From DATBIO01 sp036556965 (GTDB lineage Bacteria; Acidobacteriota; Vicinamibacteria; Fen-336), in NCBI GenBank assembly GCA_036556965.1, contig DATBIO010000190.1:1-41769 (forward strand): a stretch of 41,769 bases of DNA, in the 5' to 3' direction. Under the pieces are notes generated by a model. It was not told the DNA's origin and made no database searches. It was given only the letters and a program-made list of their open reading frames with translations. Shown here in pieces: positions 7,883 to 16,122 of the stretch. A program made the translations under genes and the position numbers. The first letter of the stretch is position 1, and every line of letters starts with the position of its first letter.

Positions 7883-10498
7883 CTAGGGCAGGCCGGGGCC
7901 GGCCACCAGGGCCAGGGGCGCGCCGCGCGCGCCCAGCCGTCCCGCGGCGGCGCGGAGCTGGGAGAGGGTGACGGCCTCGAAGGCCTGCGCGCGCGCCCAG
8001 GGCGCCTCCATGGCCGCGGCGGCCGCGGCCACGCTTCCGTCCCGCGCGCGCAGCCGCTTGCCGCGCAGGTACGCCCTGGCCTCGGCCAGGTCCGCCTCCG
8101 TGAACGCGCCCTGCGCCGCCTCCTCCAGTACGCGCCGGATGCGGGCCAGGACTTCCGGCGTGTCGCGGGGCGCGGCCGCGGTGCGCACGCGCAGGAACCC
8201 CTCCGTGCCCGGCGCCTCCTCCAACGTGGCGTACACGCTGTACACCAGGCCGGGCTCCACCAGCGCGCGGCCCAGGCGCCCGGCGTAGCCCGTCTCTCCC
8301 AGCAGGTAGAGGATCATCTCGGTGGCGGGACCGTCCGCGGGCTCCTTGCGGTGCCCGGCCCACAGCACGGCGATCTCGTTCTGCGCGGCGCCGGGCCACG
8401 GCACGACGCGCTGCTCCCACGCTGCCGGTCCCGCGGGCGCGACGGGGCGGGGAAGGGAGAGCCCTCCCGTGGGCGGCCGCTCGCTGGCCAGCGCGGCCGC
8501 GACCTCGTCCCCGCTCAGCGCGGCCACGTCGCCCGCGAGCACCACCCGCGCGCGGTCGGGCCGCACGTAGCGCGCGAGGAAGGCGCGGACCTGCTCGTCG
8601 GTGAGGCTGGCCACCGCTTCCGCCCCGCCCCAGGCGGGCCCGCGGCCCGGGGCCGAGGCCGGGTACAGCGCCTCCCGCCCGCGCCGCCAGAGATCGGCCT
8701 CGCGGTCCGCGTCCAGGGTGCGCGCGCGCCGCGCCGCCGCCTCCCGCGCGTGCTTGAGGGCCTCCGCGGTGGGCCGCTGCGCCGCGCGCAGGCGGCCGCC
8801 GAGCACGCGCAGCAGCGCGGGGGCCTGGTCGGCGAGGCCCACACCCTCCGCCTCCAGCCAGCGCGCGTTGCCGGCGCCCGCCGGCTCCGCGTGCAGGCTC
8901 CACACCAGGGGCGGGGCCGCGGGCTCTCCCTCCGCGGGCCGGGCGAGGATCTCGGTGGCCACCGCGGAGAGGCCGGGGGTGGCCCCGTCGTAGAGCGAGC
9001 CCGCGTCCAGCCGCGCGCGCAGGGCCACGAGGCCGGCGCCCGAGGACGGCTCGAGGACCACCTGCACCGCGTTGGGCAGGGAGAGCTCGCGCCGCGCCGC
9101 CGCGGGCCCGGGCGCGGCGGGGGCGGGAGCCGCCGGCGCCGGAGCGGACGCGCGCGGGGCGGGAGGCGGGCCCGTCGCGGGAGCGGCCACCGGCTCGCCG
9201 GGGACGAACCACCCCACCGTCGCCTGGTCCGGCTTCAGCCGCGCCCCGGCGAAGCGGCGCAGGTCCGCCACGCCCACCGCGGCCAAGCGCTCCGGCATGT
9301 CCAGCAGGTATTCGTGCCCGCCCGAGACCTCGAAGAAGGCGAGCTGGTGGGCGCGGCCGGGAAGGTCGTCGAGGTCGGCCGCCCAGGCCGCGCGCACCTG
9401 GCGCCGCGCCGTCTCCATCTCCGCCTCGCTCCATCCTCGGGCGGCGGCCTCCGCCACCGCGGCCAGGAGCTGGGACTCGAGGGCGGGCAGCGCCGCCGCC
9501 TCCGGGGCGGAGGCGGCCAGGGTGTAGACGTACGGGTAGCGGGAGGCCTGCCAGTCCGACTCCGCCTCCGCCACGCGCCGGCGGAGGGGGCCGTCCGCGC
9601 CGGGGTAGGTGCGCGTGAAGCGGAACCCCTTGCCCCCCGCCAGCAGCGCGTCGAAGAGGACCATGGCCGCGAAGTCCGGATCGGCGAGGGCGGGGGCCCG
9701 CCAGGCCACCAGCACCCGCGCCTCCGGTCCCGGCTTGCGCACCGTGACCCGCCGCTGCCCGGACTGGAGCGGCTCCACCGTGGGCACTTCCGTGCTCGCG
9801 CCTCCCTGGGGGATGGCGCCGAAGCGCGCCTGCACCTCGCGCAGGGCGGTCCCGGGGTCGAAGTCGCCGACCACGGCCAGCACCGCGTTCTGCGGGTGGT
9901 AGAAGCGGCGGTAGAAGGCGAAGGCGGCGTCGCGGGTGACCGCCTCCACGTCCGTCAGGTAGCCGATGGTGTTGTTGCGGTAGGGATGGATCTCGAAGGA
10001 GGCGGCCAGCACGGCGTCGTAAAGCACGGAGGACGGGTCGTCGTAGGAGTGCAGCTCGGCGATCACGCTGGTGCGCTCCTTTGCGAACTCGGCGGGCGCG
10101 AAGAGGGCGGCCGTCATGCGGTCGGCCTCGATGTCGAGGGCCAGGCCCAGGCTCTCGCGCGGCACCGTCTGCACGTACCAGGTCTGGTCGATCCAGGTGT
10201 AGCCGTTCCAGCGGCCGCCCAGGCGCGTGACCGCGGCCGTGCTCTCGCTGCCCGGGAAGCGCTTCGTGTCGCGGAAGGCCATGTGCTCGACGTAGTGGGC
10301 GAGGCCGGTGGTGCCGGCGGCCTCGTTGCGTGCCCCCACGCGGTACATGACGCCCACCGCGACCAGGGGCACGGCGTGGTCCTCGGCCAGGAGCACCACC
10401 AGGCCGTTGGGCAGGACCTCCTTGCGCACGGCGCCCGGGGCGCCGAGCGCCGGCGCGAGGGCGAGGAAGGCGGCGAGGAGGGCGGTCACGGCCGGCAT
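7883..10498 (-). CDS. M16 family zinc metallopeptidase, secreted, two-lobed
   Basis: 871 residues. A signal peptide (about 1-20, TALLAAFLALAPALGAPG) is followed by the first M16 lobe with the inverted zinc motif HYVEH (H68, E71, H72) in GLAHYVEHMAF and a distal Glu ligand at about E148 (VIAEL). After a Pro/Ala-rich linker (about 440-480) comes a second M16-like lobe without HxxEH, the usual arrangement for one-chain pitrilysin/PqqL-type enzymes. It probably degrades peptides in the periplasm. It is transcribed alone, convergent with the TIGR02757 gene and divergent from the helical protein at 10525, with 26 bases between their starts. The assignment is firm; the substrate is unknown. Confidence 0.92.
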   Translation of the reverse strand: MPAVTALLAAFLALAPALGAPGAVRKEVLPNGLVVLLAEDHAVPLVAVGVMYRVGARNEAAGTTGLAHYVEHMAFRDTKRFPGSESTAAVTRLGGRWNGYTWIDQTWYVQTVPRESLGLALDIEADRMTAALFAPAEFAKERTSVIAELHSYDDPSSVLYDAVLAASFEIHPYRNNTIGYLTDVEAVTRDAAFAFYRRFYHPQNAVLAVVGDFDPGTALREVQARFGAIPQGGASTEVPTVEPLQSGQRRVTVRKPGPEARVLVAWRAPALADPDFAAMVLFDALLAGGKGFRFTRTYPGADGPLRRRVAEAESDWQASRYPYVYTLAASAPEAAALPALESQLLAAVAEAAARGWSEAEMETARRQVRAAWAADLDDLPGRAHQLAFFEVSGGHEYLLDMPERLAAVGVADLRRFAGARLKPDQATVGWFVPGEPVAAPATGPPPAPRASAPAPAAPAPAAPGPAAARRELSLPNAVQVVLEPSSGAGLVALRARLDAGSLYDGATPGLSAVATEILARPAEGEPAAPPLVWSLHAEPAGAGNARWLEAEGVGLADQAPALLRVLGGRLRAAQRPTAEALKHAREAAARRARTLDADREADLWRRGREALYPASAPGRGPAWGGAEAVASLTDEQVRAFLARYVRPDRARVVLAGDVAALSGDEVAAALASERPPTGGLSLPRPVAPAGPAAWEQRVVPWPGAAQNEIAVLWAGHRKEPADGPATEMILYLLGETGYAGRLGRALVEPGLVYSVYATLEEAPGTEGFLRVRTAAAPRDTPEVLARIRRVLEEAAQGAFTEADLAEARAYLRGKRLRARDGSVAAAAAAMEAPWARAQAFEAVTLSQLRAAAGRLGARGAPLALVAGPGLP

Positions 10499-10509
10499 GA
10501 TAGCTCGCG

Positions 10510-10515
10510 TAGAAT
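10510..10515 (+). promoter_or_regulatory. Candidate -10 element (TAGAAT) for the glycosyltransferase operon
   Basis: TAGAAT ends 9 bases before the GTG at 10525. The divergent M16 gene starts at 10498, so both promoters must fit in or near a 26-base gap. No good -35 hexamer is visible. Confidence 0.3.
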
Positions 10516-10524
10516 CATCGCCCC

Positions 10525-11016
10525 GTGAGCGGCGGCGAAGAGGGCAAGCCCGTGGACGTGCTGCGGATCATGAAGGAGATCCGCGAGTCCATCCAGGCCA
10601 AGCGCGCCGCGGGCCAGTACACCGACGAGGAGCTGGACTCCCTGGCCGGGGTGCGCCTGCGCGCCTTCGCCGAGGAGGCGCGCATCGACAACCGCCTGCT
10701 CGAGGGCCTCCTGGGGCCCAGCCACGACTGGAACGTCAGCGCCGACTACCTGATCAGCACCACGCGCACGGGCCTTCCCGCCCAGGCCCTGGTCCTGGCC
10801 AAGAAGGCGCTGCGCCCCTTCGTCCGCCTCTACACCGACCACATCGTGAAGCGGCAGGCGCAGCTCAACCTCTACTTCGCCCACGTCCTGCACCACAACG
10901 TCCGGGAGACGGCGCGCCTGCAGCTCGAGCTGCAGGCCCTGCGCGCCCGCTGCGAGGCGCTGGAGAAGGAGCTGGCGGCGCGGCGCGGCGACACCCCGGA
11001 CCGCCGGCAGGCCTGA
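10525..11016 (+). CDS. Hypothetical helical protein upstream of a glycosyltransferase
   Basis: 163 residues, GTG start, not recognised as a named family. It is polar and mostly helical: an acidic/basic N-terminal helix (MKEIRESIQAKRAAGQYTDE), a middle segment with NVSADYLISTTRTG, a moderately hydrophobic helix with ARRP-like charges (LVLAKKALRPFVRLYTDHIV), and a C-terminal coiled-coil-like stretch (about 125-155, LQLELQALRARCEALEKEL). No signal peptide or full membrane helix is seen. It ends 3 bases before the GT4 gene, so the two form an operon. An accessory role in surface-glycan assembly is inferred from context only. Confidence 0.75.
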   Translation: MSGGEEGKPVDVLRIMKEIRESIQAKRAAGQYTDEELDSLAGVRLRAFAEEARIDNRLLEGLLGPSHDWNVSADYLISTTRTGLPAQALVLAKKALRPFVRLYTDHIVKRQAQLNLYFAHVLHHNVRETARLQLELQALRARCEALEKELAARRGDTPDRRQA

Positions 11017-11019
11017 GCG

Positions 11020-12207
11020 GTGCGGGTCGGCCTCGTCGTCCAGCGCTACGGGGAGGAGATCGTCGGGGGGGCGGAGCTGCACGCGCGCTGGATCGCCCAG
11101 CGCCTGGCCCGCCGCCACCAGGTGGAGGTGCTCACCACCTGCGCCACCGACTACCTCTCCTGGGACAACGTCTACGAGCCCGGGGGGTCCACGGTGGGCG
11201 GGCTGCCCGTGCGCCGCTTCCGCACGGCGCGCCGCCGGACCCCGGAGGCGTTCGACCCCGTCACCCAGCGCGTCCACTTCTTCGAGCACTCCGACCGCGA
11301 CGAGCGCCGCTGGATGGAGGAGCACGGGCCCGTCACCCCCGACCTGGTGCAGCACCTCAAGCGGCGGCAGGCCGACTACGACGCGCTCGTCTTCTTCTCC
11401 TACCGCTACTGGACCGCCTTCCACGGCCTCCAGGTGGCCCCGCGCAAGAGCATCCTCGTGCCCACGGCGGAGGACGACGGCACCGTGCGCCTGCGCCTGT
11501 TCCGCGACTTCTTCCGGCTGCCCGCCGCCTACGCCTTCAACTCGCCCGAGGAGCGCGACATGCTGACGGGGGTGAGCGGGGGCGTGGCCCTGCCCGGGGA
11601 GGTGGTGGGGGTGGGCATCGAGGACGCCCCCGTGGTGGAGCCGGAGGAGATCCGCCGCCGCCTGGACATCCTGGGCGACTACGTCATCTACGTGGGCCGC
11701 ATCGAGCGCGAGAAGGGGTGCGCCCGCCTCTTCGACGACTTCCGGCGCTACCTCGAGGAGCGCCGCGCCAGCCTCACCCTGGTCCTGGTGGGCAAGCCCG
11801 TGCTCACCGTGCCCACCCACCCCTCCATCGTCCACCTGGGCGTGCTGGGGGAGACGGAGAAGCTCTCCCTGGTGCGCGGGGCGCGGCTGCTCGTGCATCC
11901 CAGCCCCCTGGAGAGCCTCTCCATGTCGCTGCTGGAGGCCTGGAAGATGACCCGGCCCGCGCTCGTCAACGCGAAGTGCGCCGTGCTGCGCGGCCAGGTC
12001 ACCCGCGCCGACGGCGGGCTCTTCTACAACGGGTACGAGGAGTTCGCGGCCGCCCTGGACTGGCTGCTGCAGCATCCGGCCCAGGCCGACCTCATGGGCC
12101 GCTCCGGGCGCGCGTACTTCGAGCGCCACTACTCCTGGGAGGTGGTGATGGAGAAGTGGGAGCGGCTGCTGGCCCTGGCCCGCTCCGGCGCGGGGGCCGT
12201 GGGCTAG
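11020..12207 (+). CDS. GT4-family glycosyltransferase
   Basis: 395 residues with GT-B fold. The N-terminal domain begins MRVGLVVQRYGEEIVGGAEL with the Gly-Gly donor/acceptor loop typical of GT4. The C-terminal domain starts near YVIYVGRIEREKGC and contains the EX7E retaining-transferase motif (E298 and E306 in ESLSMSLLE). It most likely transfers a hexose from a nucleotide sugar in surface polysaccharide or glycolipid synthesis. No membrane helix is seen, so it is a cytosolic or peripheral enzyme. GTG start, 3 bases after the preceding helical protein. Its TAG stop overlaps the TAG of the convergent rnd gene in a shared CTAG. The sugar specificity cannot be told. Confidence 0.88.
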   Translation: MRVGLVVQRYGEEIVGGAELHARWIAQRLARRHQVEVLTTCATDYLSWDNVYEPGGSTVGGLPVRRFRTARRRTPEAFDPVTQRVHFFEHSDRDERRWMEEHGPVTPDLVQHLKRRQADYDALVFFSYRYWTAFHGLQVAPRKSILVPTAEDDGTVRLRLFRDFFRLPAAYAFNSPEERDMLTGVSGGVALPGEVVGVGIEDAPVVEPEEIRRRLDILGDYVIYVGRIEREKGCARLFDDFRRYLEERRASLTLVLVGKPVLTVPTHPSIVHLGVLGETEKLSLVRGARLLVHPSPLESLSMSLLEAWKMTRPALVNAKCAVLRGQVTRADGGLFYNGYEEFAAALDWLLQHPAQADLMGRSGRAYFERHYSWEVVMEKWERLLALARSGAGAVG

Positions 12208-13334
12208 GACGCCCGCAGCCGGTCCACCACCTCCTCGCCGAAGGCGTCGCGCCGCCACCGGCGGAACCCCTCGATGGCCTCGAGCTCCGCGGGGGCGCGC
12301 GGCCACTGCTCCGCCGCCTTCTCCAGCAGGCGGTTGGGGAGGACGAGCGACACGTCGAGGCCCAGCGCGCGGGCCTTGTCCTGCCGCCAGGCCTTCAGCG
12401 CGTCGGCCCGCTTGCGCGTCGCCTCCGTGACCACGGGCCGCGGGGCCCGGCTCGGGCGCGGGAGCGCGGACTCGGGCAGGGCCAGCGCCTGCGCCACCCC
12501 GCGGAGGAGGGCGGGCAGGCGCTCCGGCCAGCGCGTCCACGGGCCGCGGCGCCCGCGCAGGTCCTCGGCCGCGCGCGGCGGCGCGCCGGCCAGGGCGAGC
12601 ATGGTCTCGGCGGAGAGGATCTTGAACGCGGGGATGTCGGTGGCCTCGGCGATCTCCTCGCGCCACCCCGCCACCGCGCGCAGGACGGCCAGGGCGCGGG
12701 GCGGGAGGCGCGAGGCGCCCTTGATGCGCAGCCAGGCCTCGGGGTCCCGCTCGCGGCGCGCGGCGGGCAGCGCCGCCACCGCCGCGCACTCCTCCTCCAC
12801 CCAGGCCAGGCGCCCGGCCGCGCGCAGCTTCTCCACCAGCGCCGCGTGGAGGGCGAGGAGGTGGCGCACGTCGTCGAGGGCGTAGGCCTCCTGGGCGGTG
12901 GTCAACGGGCGCCGCGACCAGTCGTCGAGACGGCTCTCCTTGCCGAGCACGACCCCCAGCTCGGACAGGAGGACGGCCTGCAGGCCCACCTGGGGCAGGC
13001 CGAGGAAGCGCGCGGCGATCATGGTGTCGAAGAGGGAGGCGAAGGCGAAGCCGAAGTCCCGCTTCAGGGTGGTGACGTCGTAGTCCGCGCCGTGCAGCAC
13101 CTTCACCACCGCGGCGTCGGCCATGAGGGGGGCCAGCGGGGCCAGGTCGCGCAGGGCCAGGGGATCGACCAGCCGCGCGCGGTCGGGGCCCGCCGCCAGC
13201 TGCACCAGGCACACCTTCTCGCGGTGGTGGTGGAGGCTGTCCGCCTCCGTGTCCAGCGCGATGGCGGAAGCCCCCTGCAGCGAGGAGAGGAAGGCGGCCA
13301 GCTCGGGCGCCGTGCGGATCCAGGCCGACGGCAC
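12204..13334 (-). CDS. rnd: Ribonuclease D (DEDDy 3'-5' exoribonuclease with HRDC domain)
   Basis: 376 residues. The exonuclease motifs are intact: ExoI IALDTEADS (D28, E30), ExoII VLHGADYDVTTL (D86), ExoIII YALDDVRHLL (Y151, D155). An HRDC domain follows (about 205-285, LPPRALAVLRAVAGWREE), then a shorter second helical region. RNase D trims 3' ends of tRNA and other small RNA. The GTG start at 13334 overlaps the TAG stop of mazG by one base (TAGTG), so mazG-rnd is an operon. Length is close to the E. coli enzyme. Confidence 0.92.
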   Translation of the reverse strand: MPSAWIRTAPELAAFLSSLQGASAIALDTEADSLHHHREKVCLVQLAAGPDRARLVDPLALRDLAPLAPLMADAAVVKVLHGADYDVTTLKRDFGFAFASLFDTMIAARFLGLPQVGLQAVLLSELGVVLGKESRLDDWSRRPLTTAQEAYALDDVRHLLALHAALVEKLRAAGRLAWVEEECAAVAALPAARRERDPEAWLRIKGASRLPPRALAVLRAVAGWREEIAEATDIPAFKILSAETMLALAGAPPRAAEDLRGRRGPWTRWPERLPALLRGVAQALALPESALPRPSRAPRPVVTEATRKRADALKAWRQDKARALGLDVSLVLPNRLLEKAAEQWPRAPAELEAIEGFRRWRRDAFGEEVVDRLRAS

Positions 13335-14170
13335 TAGGCGCCGTCTCTCTCGCGCCGCTTGGCCTCCTGCCAGAGGGCCTCCATCTCCGGCAGCGTCGCC
13401 TCCGCCGGCGTGCGTCCGGCCGCGCGCAGCCCGTCCTCCACCTGCCGGAAGCGGCGGCGGAACTTGCGGTTCGCCGCCTTCAGCGCGGACTCGGGGTCCT
13501 GGTCGAGCCGGCGCGCCACGTTCACGAGCACGAAGAGGAGGTCGCCCACCTCGTCCGCCACCGCCCGCGCGTCGCGCCCCTCGCGCAGCGCCGCCTTGAG
13601 CTCGTGCACCTCCTCGTCCAGCTTCTCCAGCACCGCACCCACGTCCGGCCAGTCGAAGCCGACGCGCGCCACCTTGGTGGTGATCTGCCAGGCCTCCATC
13701 ACCGCGGGCAGGCGGGCGGAGACGCTGTCGAGCATCGAGCCGGCGGGGCGTCCCTTGCGCGCCTGCTCCTCCGCCTTCAGCGCCTCCCAGTTGCGGAGGA
13801 CCTCGCCCGCGGTGGCCGCGCTCTCGCTCCCGAAGACGTGGGGATGGCGGCGCACCATCTTCTCCGCCACCGCCTCCACCACGTCCGCGATGCCGAAGCG
13901 GCCCTCGTCGGCCGCGATCTGGGCGTGGAAGACCACCTGCAGGAGCAGGTCGCCCAGCTCTGCCGCCAGCTCCGCGTCGTCGGCGTCGTCGATGGCCTCG
14001 AGCACCTCGTAGGCCTCCTCGATGGTCATCGGCTTCAGGCTGTGGTGGGTCTGCTCGCGGTCCCAGGGACAGCCTCCCGGCGCGCGCAGGCGGGCGATGA
14101 GAGCCACGAAGCGCGCGAACGCCGCTCCCGGGTCTTGGTCGGATGGGGGCACGGCGGGATCATAGGTCAC
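13334..14170 (-). CDS. mazG: MazG nucleoside triphosphate pyrophosphohydrolase
   Basis: About 278 residues, full two-domain MazG. GGCPWDREQTHHSL followed by IEEAYEVLEAID and ELGDLLLQVVFHAQIA gives the EExxE/ExxD metal-binding helices of the N-terminal domain; the second repeat contains DEVGDLLFVLVNVAR. It hydrolyses (d)NTPs, including damaged ones, to monophosphates and pyrophosphate. The drawn GTG start at 14170 is directly adjacent to the divergent GNAT start at 14171. An in-frame GTG at 14152 would shorten the protein by six residues and leave a small gap, and may be the real start. It is upstream of and coupled to rnd. Confidence 0.9.
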   Translation of the reverse strand: MTYDPAVPPSDQDPGAAFARFVALIARLRAPGGCPWDREQTHHSLKPMTIEEAYEVLEAIDDADDAELAAELGDLLLQVVFHAQIAADEGRFGIADVVEAVAEKMVRRHPHVFGSESAATAGEVLRNWEALKAEEQARKGRPAGSMLDSVSARLPAVMEAWQITTKVARVGFDWPDVGAVLEKLDEEVHELKAALREGRDARAVADEVGDLLFVLVNVARRLDQDPESALKAANRKFRRRFRQVEDGLRAAGRTPAEATLPEMEALWQEAKRRERDGA

Positions 14171-14653
14171 GTGCGCGACCTGCGTCCCTGCCGCGGGCCC
14201 GAGGACCTGGCCATGGCGCGCGCACTCTTCCAGGAGTACGCGGCCTCCCTCGGGGTGGACCTCGGCTTCCAGGGCTTCGCGGAGGAGCTCCTGGACCTGC
14301 CCGGCGAGTACGCGCCGCCGGGGGGAGAGCTGTTCCTGGCCCGCAGCGGCGGGCGCGTGGTGGGGTGCGTGGCCCTGCGCGCTCTCGGTGACGGCATCGG
14401 GGAGATGAAGCGCCTGTACCTGCGGCCGGAGGCCCGGGGGCAGGGGCTGGGGCGCGCCCTCGCCGAGCGCGCCATCGCGGCGGCGCGGGAGCGCGGATAC
14501 CGGCGCCTGCGCCTGGATACCCTGCCCGGCATGGAGGAAGCCACCGCGCTCTACCTGGCCCTCGGGTTCCGAGACATCCCCGCCTACCGCTTCAACCCCG
14601 TGGCGGGAACCCGGTTCCTCGAGAAGGACCTGGGTACAATCCCTCCCCCATGA
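14171..14653 (+). CDS. GNAT-family N-acetyltransferase
   Basis: 160 residues. The acetyl-CoA-binding loop RPEARGQGLGRALAERAI (R/QxxGxG/A) and the preceding beta strand EMKRLYLRP are clear, followed by YRRLRLDTLPGMEEATALYLALGF and a C-terminal FLEKDL strand. The acceptor is unknown. The GTG start at 14171 is chosen because the first beta strand VRDLRPC belongs to the fold; an in-frame ATG at 14213 would lose it. The stop overlaps the ATG of phzF as ATGA. Confidence 0.87.
   Translation: MRDLRPCRGPEDLAMARALFQEYAASLGVDLGFQGFAEELLDLPGEYAPPGGELFLARSGGRVVGCVALRALGDGIGEMKRLYLRPEARGQGLGRALAERAIAAARERGYRRLRLDTLPGMEEATALYLALGFRDIPAYRFNPVAGTRFLEKDLGTIPPP
14635..14640 (+). promoter_or_regulatory. Candidate internal -10 element (TACAAT) before phzF
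   Basis: TACAAT ends 9 bases before the phzF ATG and lies inside the last codons of the GNAT gene. It could give a nearly leaderless internal transcript. The -35 region (about 14612-14617, GGTTCC) is poor. Confidence 0.25.
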
Positions 14654-15429
14654 AGATCTCGATCTTCCAGATCGACGCGTTCACGAGCACGGTGTTCGCC
14701 GGCAACCCCGCCGCCGTCTGCCCGCTCAAGTCCTGGCTCCCCGACGCCACCATGCAGAGCGTGGCCGCCGAGAACAACCTGTCGGAGACCGCCTTCTTCG
14801 TGTCCGAGGACGACGGGCAGCACATCCGCTGGTTCACCCCCAGGAAGGAGGTGGACCTCTGCGGTCACGCCACCCTGGCCTCCGCCTTCGTGATCTTCAA
14901 CCACCTCGACCCCACCGCCACGCGCGTGGACTTCCAGTCCAGGAGCGGGCTGCTGAAGGTGGCGCGGGCGGGGGACATGATGGTGCTCGACTTCCCGTCC
15001 TGGGAGCCGCAGGCGTGTGAGGCTCCCCCCGCCCTCGCCGAGGCCCTGGGCGCCGCGCCGCGGGAGATCCTGGCCAACCGCGACTACCTGTGCGTCTACG
15101 GGTCCGAGGGAGAGGTGCGTGCCCTCGCCCCCGACATGGACCGCCTGGCCGCGCTCGACCGCCCGGGGATCGTGGTGACGGCGCCGGGGGAGCGGCACGA
15201 CTTCGTGTCGCGCTTCTTCGCCCCCGGCCTGGGCATCCCCGAGGACCCGGTGACGGGCCGCGCGCACTGCATGCTCACGCCCTACTGGGCCGGGCGCCTC
15301 GGCAAGGAGCGCCTGAACGCAGCCCAGGTGTCCCCGCGCGGCGGGGAGCTGTACTGCATGCCGCGCGGCGATCGCGTCGCCATCGCCGGACGCGCCGTCC
15401 GCTACATGCAGGGAATGATCGAGATCTAA
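14650..15429 (+). CDS. PhzF-family isomerase/epimerase-like protein
   Basis: 259 residues with the PhzF/DapF fold. FQIDAFTSTVFAGNPAAVC opens the protein, NNLSETAFF places the catalytic glutamate (E46, equivalent to E45 of PhzF), LCGHATLAS and the later EDPVTGRAHCMLTPYW close the active site. PhzF itself isomerises trans-2,3-dihydro-3-hydroxyanthranilate in phenazine synthesis; most homologues have other, unknown substrates. No other phenazine gene is present, so phenazine production is not claimed. It overlaps the preceding GNAT gene by four bases and is probably translated from the same message. Confidence 0.9.
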   Translation: MKISIFQIDAFTSTVFAGNPAAVCPLKSWLPDATMQSVAAENNLSETAFFVSEDDGQHIRWFTPRKEVDLCGHATLASAFVIFNHLDPTATRVDFQSRSGLLKVARAGDMMVLDFPSWEPQACEAPPALAEALGAAPREILANRDYLCVYGSEGEVRALAPDMDRLAALDRPGIVVTAPGERHDFVSRFFAPGLGIPEDPVTGRAHCMLTPYWAGRLGKERLNAAQVSPRGGELYCMPRGDRVAIAGRAVRYMQGMIEI

Positions 15430-15485
15430 CGCCGGGGGGGGCCCGGGGAAGGGCCGGGACCGCCCGCCGGCGTCGCCGCGGCTGC

Positions 15486-15504
15486 GCGGCCGCCCTGCGG
15501 CCGC
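15486..15504. terminator. Hairpin between convergent phzF and P-II-like genes
   Basis: An 8-bp perfect stem (GCGGCCGC on both arms) with a 3-base loop lies in the 102-base gap between the two stops. A second weaker GC stem flanks it (15430-15435 with 15467-15472). No U-tract is present, so termination is inferred from position only. Confidence 0.35.
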
Positions 15505-15531
15505 ACCCCGCCCCGTGCGACGGACTCGGTC

Positions 15532-15984
15532 CTAGGCCCTCTTCCCGGCGATGCCGCTCTGCTCGAAGAGCCCGGCCACGTCGCCGATGGGCATGGTGAA
15601 GGCGATGCCCTGGCCGAACGTGTCGAGATGGGCCGCCTTGCTGATCACGTCGAAGATGCGGCGCGAGGTGGCCTGGGTGGCCACCACGAAGATGACCTCC
15701 TTCTGGGGGGCCACCGCGAAGCCCAGCGCGCTCATCACCTCGCCCAGGCCCTGCCCGCGGGCGTTGAAGATGGTGCTGCCCGCCGCCCCGGCCTCCATGG
15801 CCGCCTTGGCGATGTCGTTGGCCTTGCCACGCTGGACCACGCACATCACGAGGTTGACCTTCTCGCGCGACGGCTTCGGCGCCGCGCCCGCGGCGGCCTT
15901 GGCCGCCGGCTTGGCGGCCGCGGCGGCCTTGGCCCCGGCCTTGGCCCCGGCTCCCTTCCCGTCTCCCTTAGTCTTGCCGTTCAA
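15532..15984 (-). CDS. P-II-like nitrogen-regulator family protein with Lys/Ala-rich N-terminal tail
   Basis: About 150 residues. The first 40 are a low-complexity Lys/Ala/Gly/Pro tail resembling histone-H1-like tails. The rest (from KVNLVMCVVQRG to DVAGL) fits a P-II ferredoxin-like fold: GKANDIAKAAMEAGA, then STIFNARGQG, a short T-loop lacking the uridylylated tyrosine, EVIFVVATQATSRRIFD, and GQGIAFTMPIGDV. Start choice: a TTG at 15984 has GGGAGGG (15992-15998) 7 bases upstream, whereas the in-frame ATG at 16038 has no ribosome site, so the shorter form is preferred. No amt, glnA or DUF1538 gene is adjacent, so the partner is unknown. Confidence 0.75.
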   Translation of the reverse strand: MNGKTKGDGKGAGAKAGAKAAAAAKPAAKAAAGAAPKPSREKVNLVMCVVQRGKANDIAKAAMEAGAAGSTIFNARGQGLGEVMSALGFAVAPQKEVIFVVATQATSRRIFDVISKAAHLDTFGQGIAFTMPIGDVAGLFEQSGIAGKRA

Positions 15985-16122
15985 CTGAAGACCCTCCCTT
16001 CCCGCGCCCCCCTTCTCCACAGCGGGCGCGGCTTGCATGTCGGTTGTGAGATTGCGGGGCGAGATAGTAGTGGCCCGCGCGCGCGCGAGTCAAGACGCGC
16101 CGCTTTCCGTGAGGGTGGCGGG

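Noticed and set aside
5748..9434. Upstream extension of the copy-1 flavoprotein frame to a 1755-residue protein
   Set aside because: The extension is low-complexity, antisense or out of frame to the M16, TIGR02757 and DHS genes; the flavoprotein begins at 5747.
7541..10528. 995-codon plus-strand frame opposite the M16 peptidase
   Set aside because: Shadow of the peptidase gene; no recognisable domain and biased composition.
10308..13337. 1009-codon plus-strand frame across the glycosyltransferase and rnd region
   Set aside because: Overlaps well-supported genes in other frames and has shadow-type composition.
14650..15429. Phenazine biosynthesis cluster suggested by PhzF homology
   Set aside because: Only the PhzF-like gene is present; the family is broad and most members are unrelated to phenazines.
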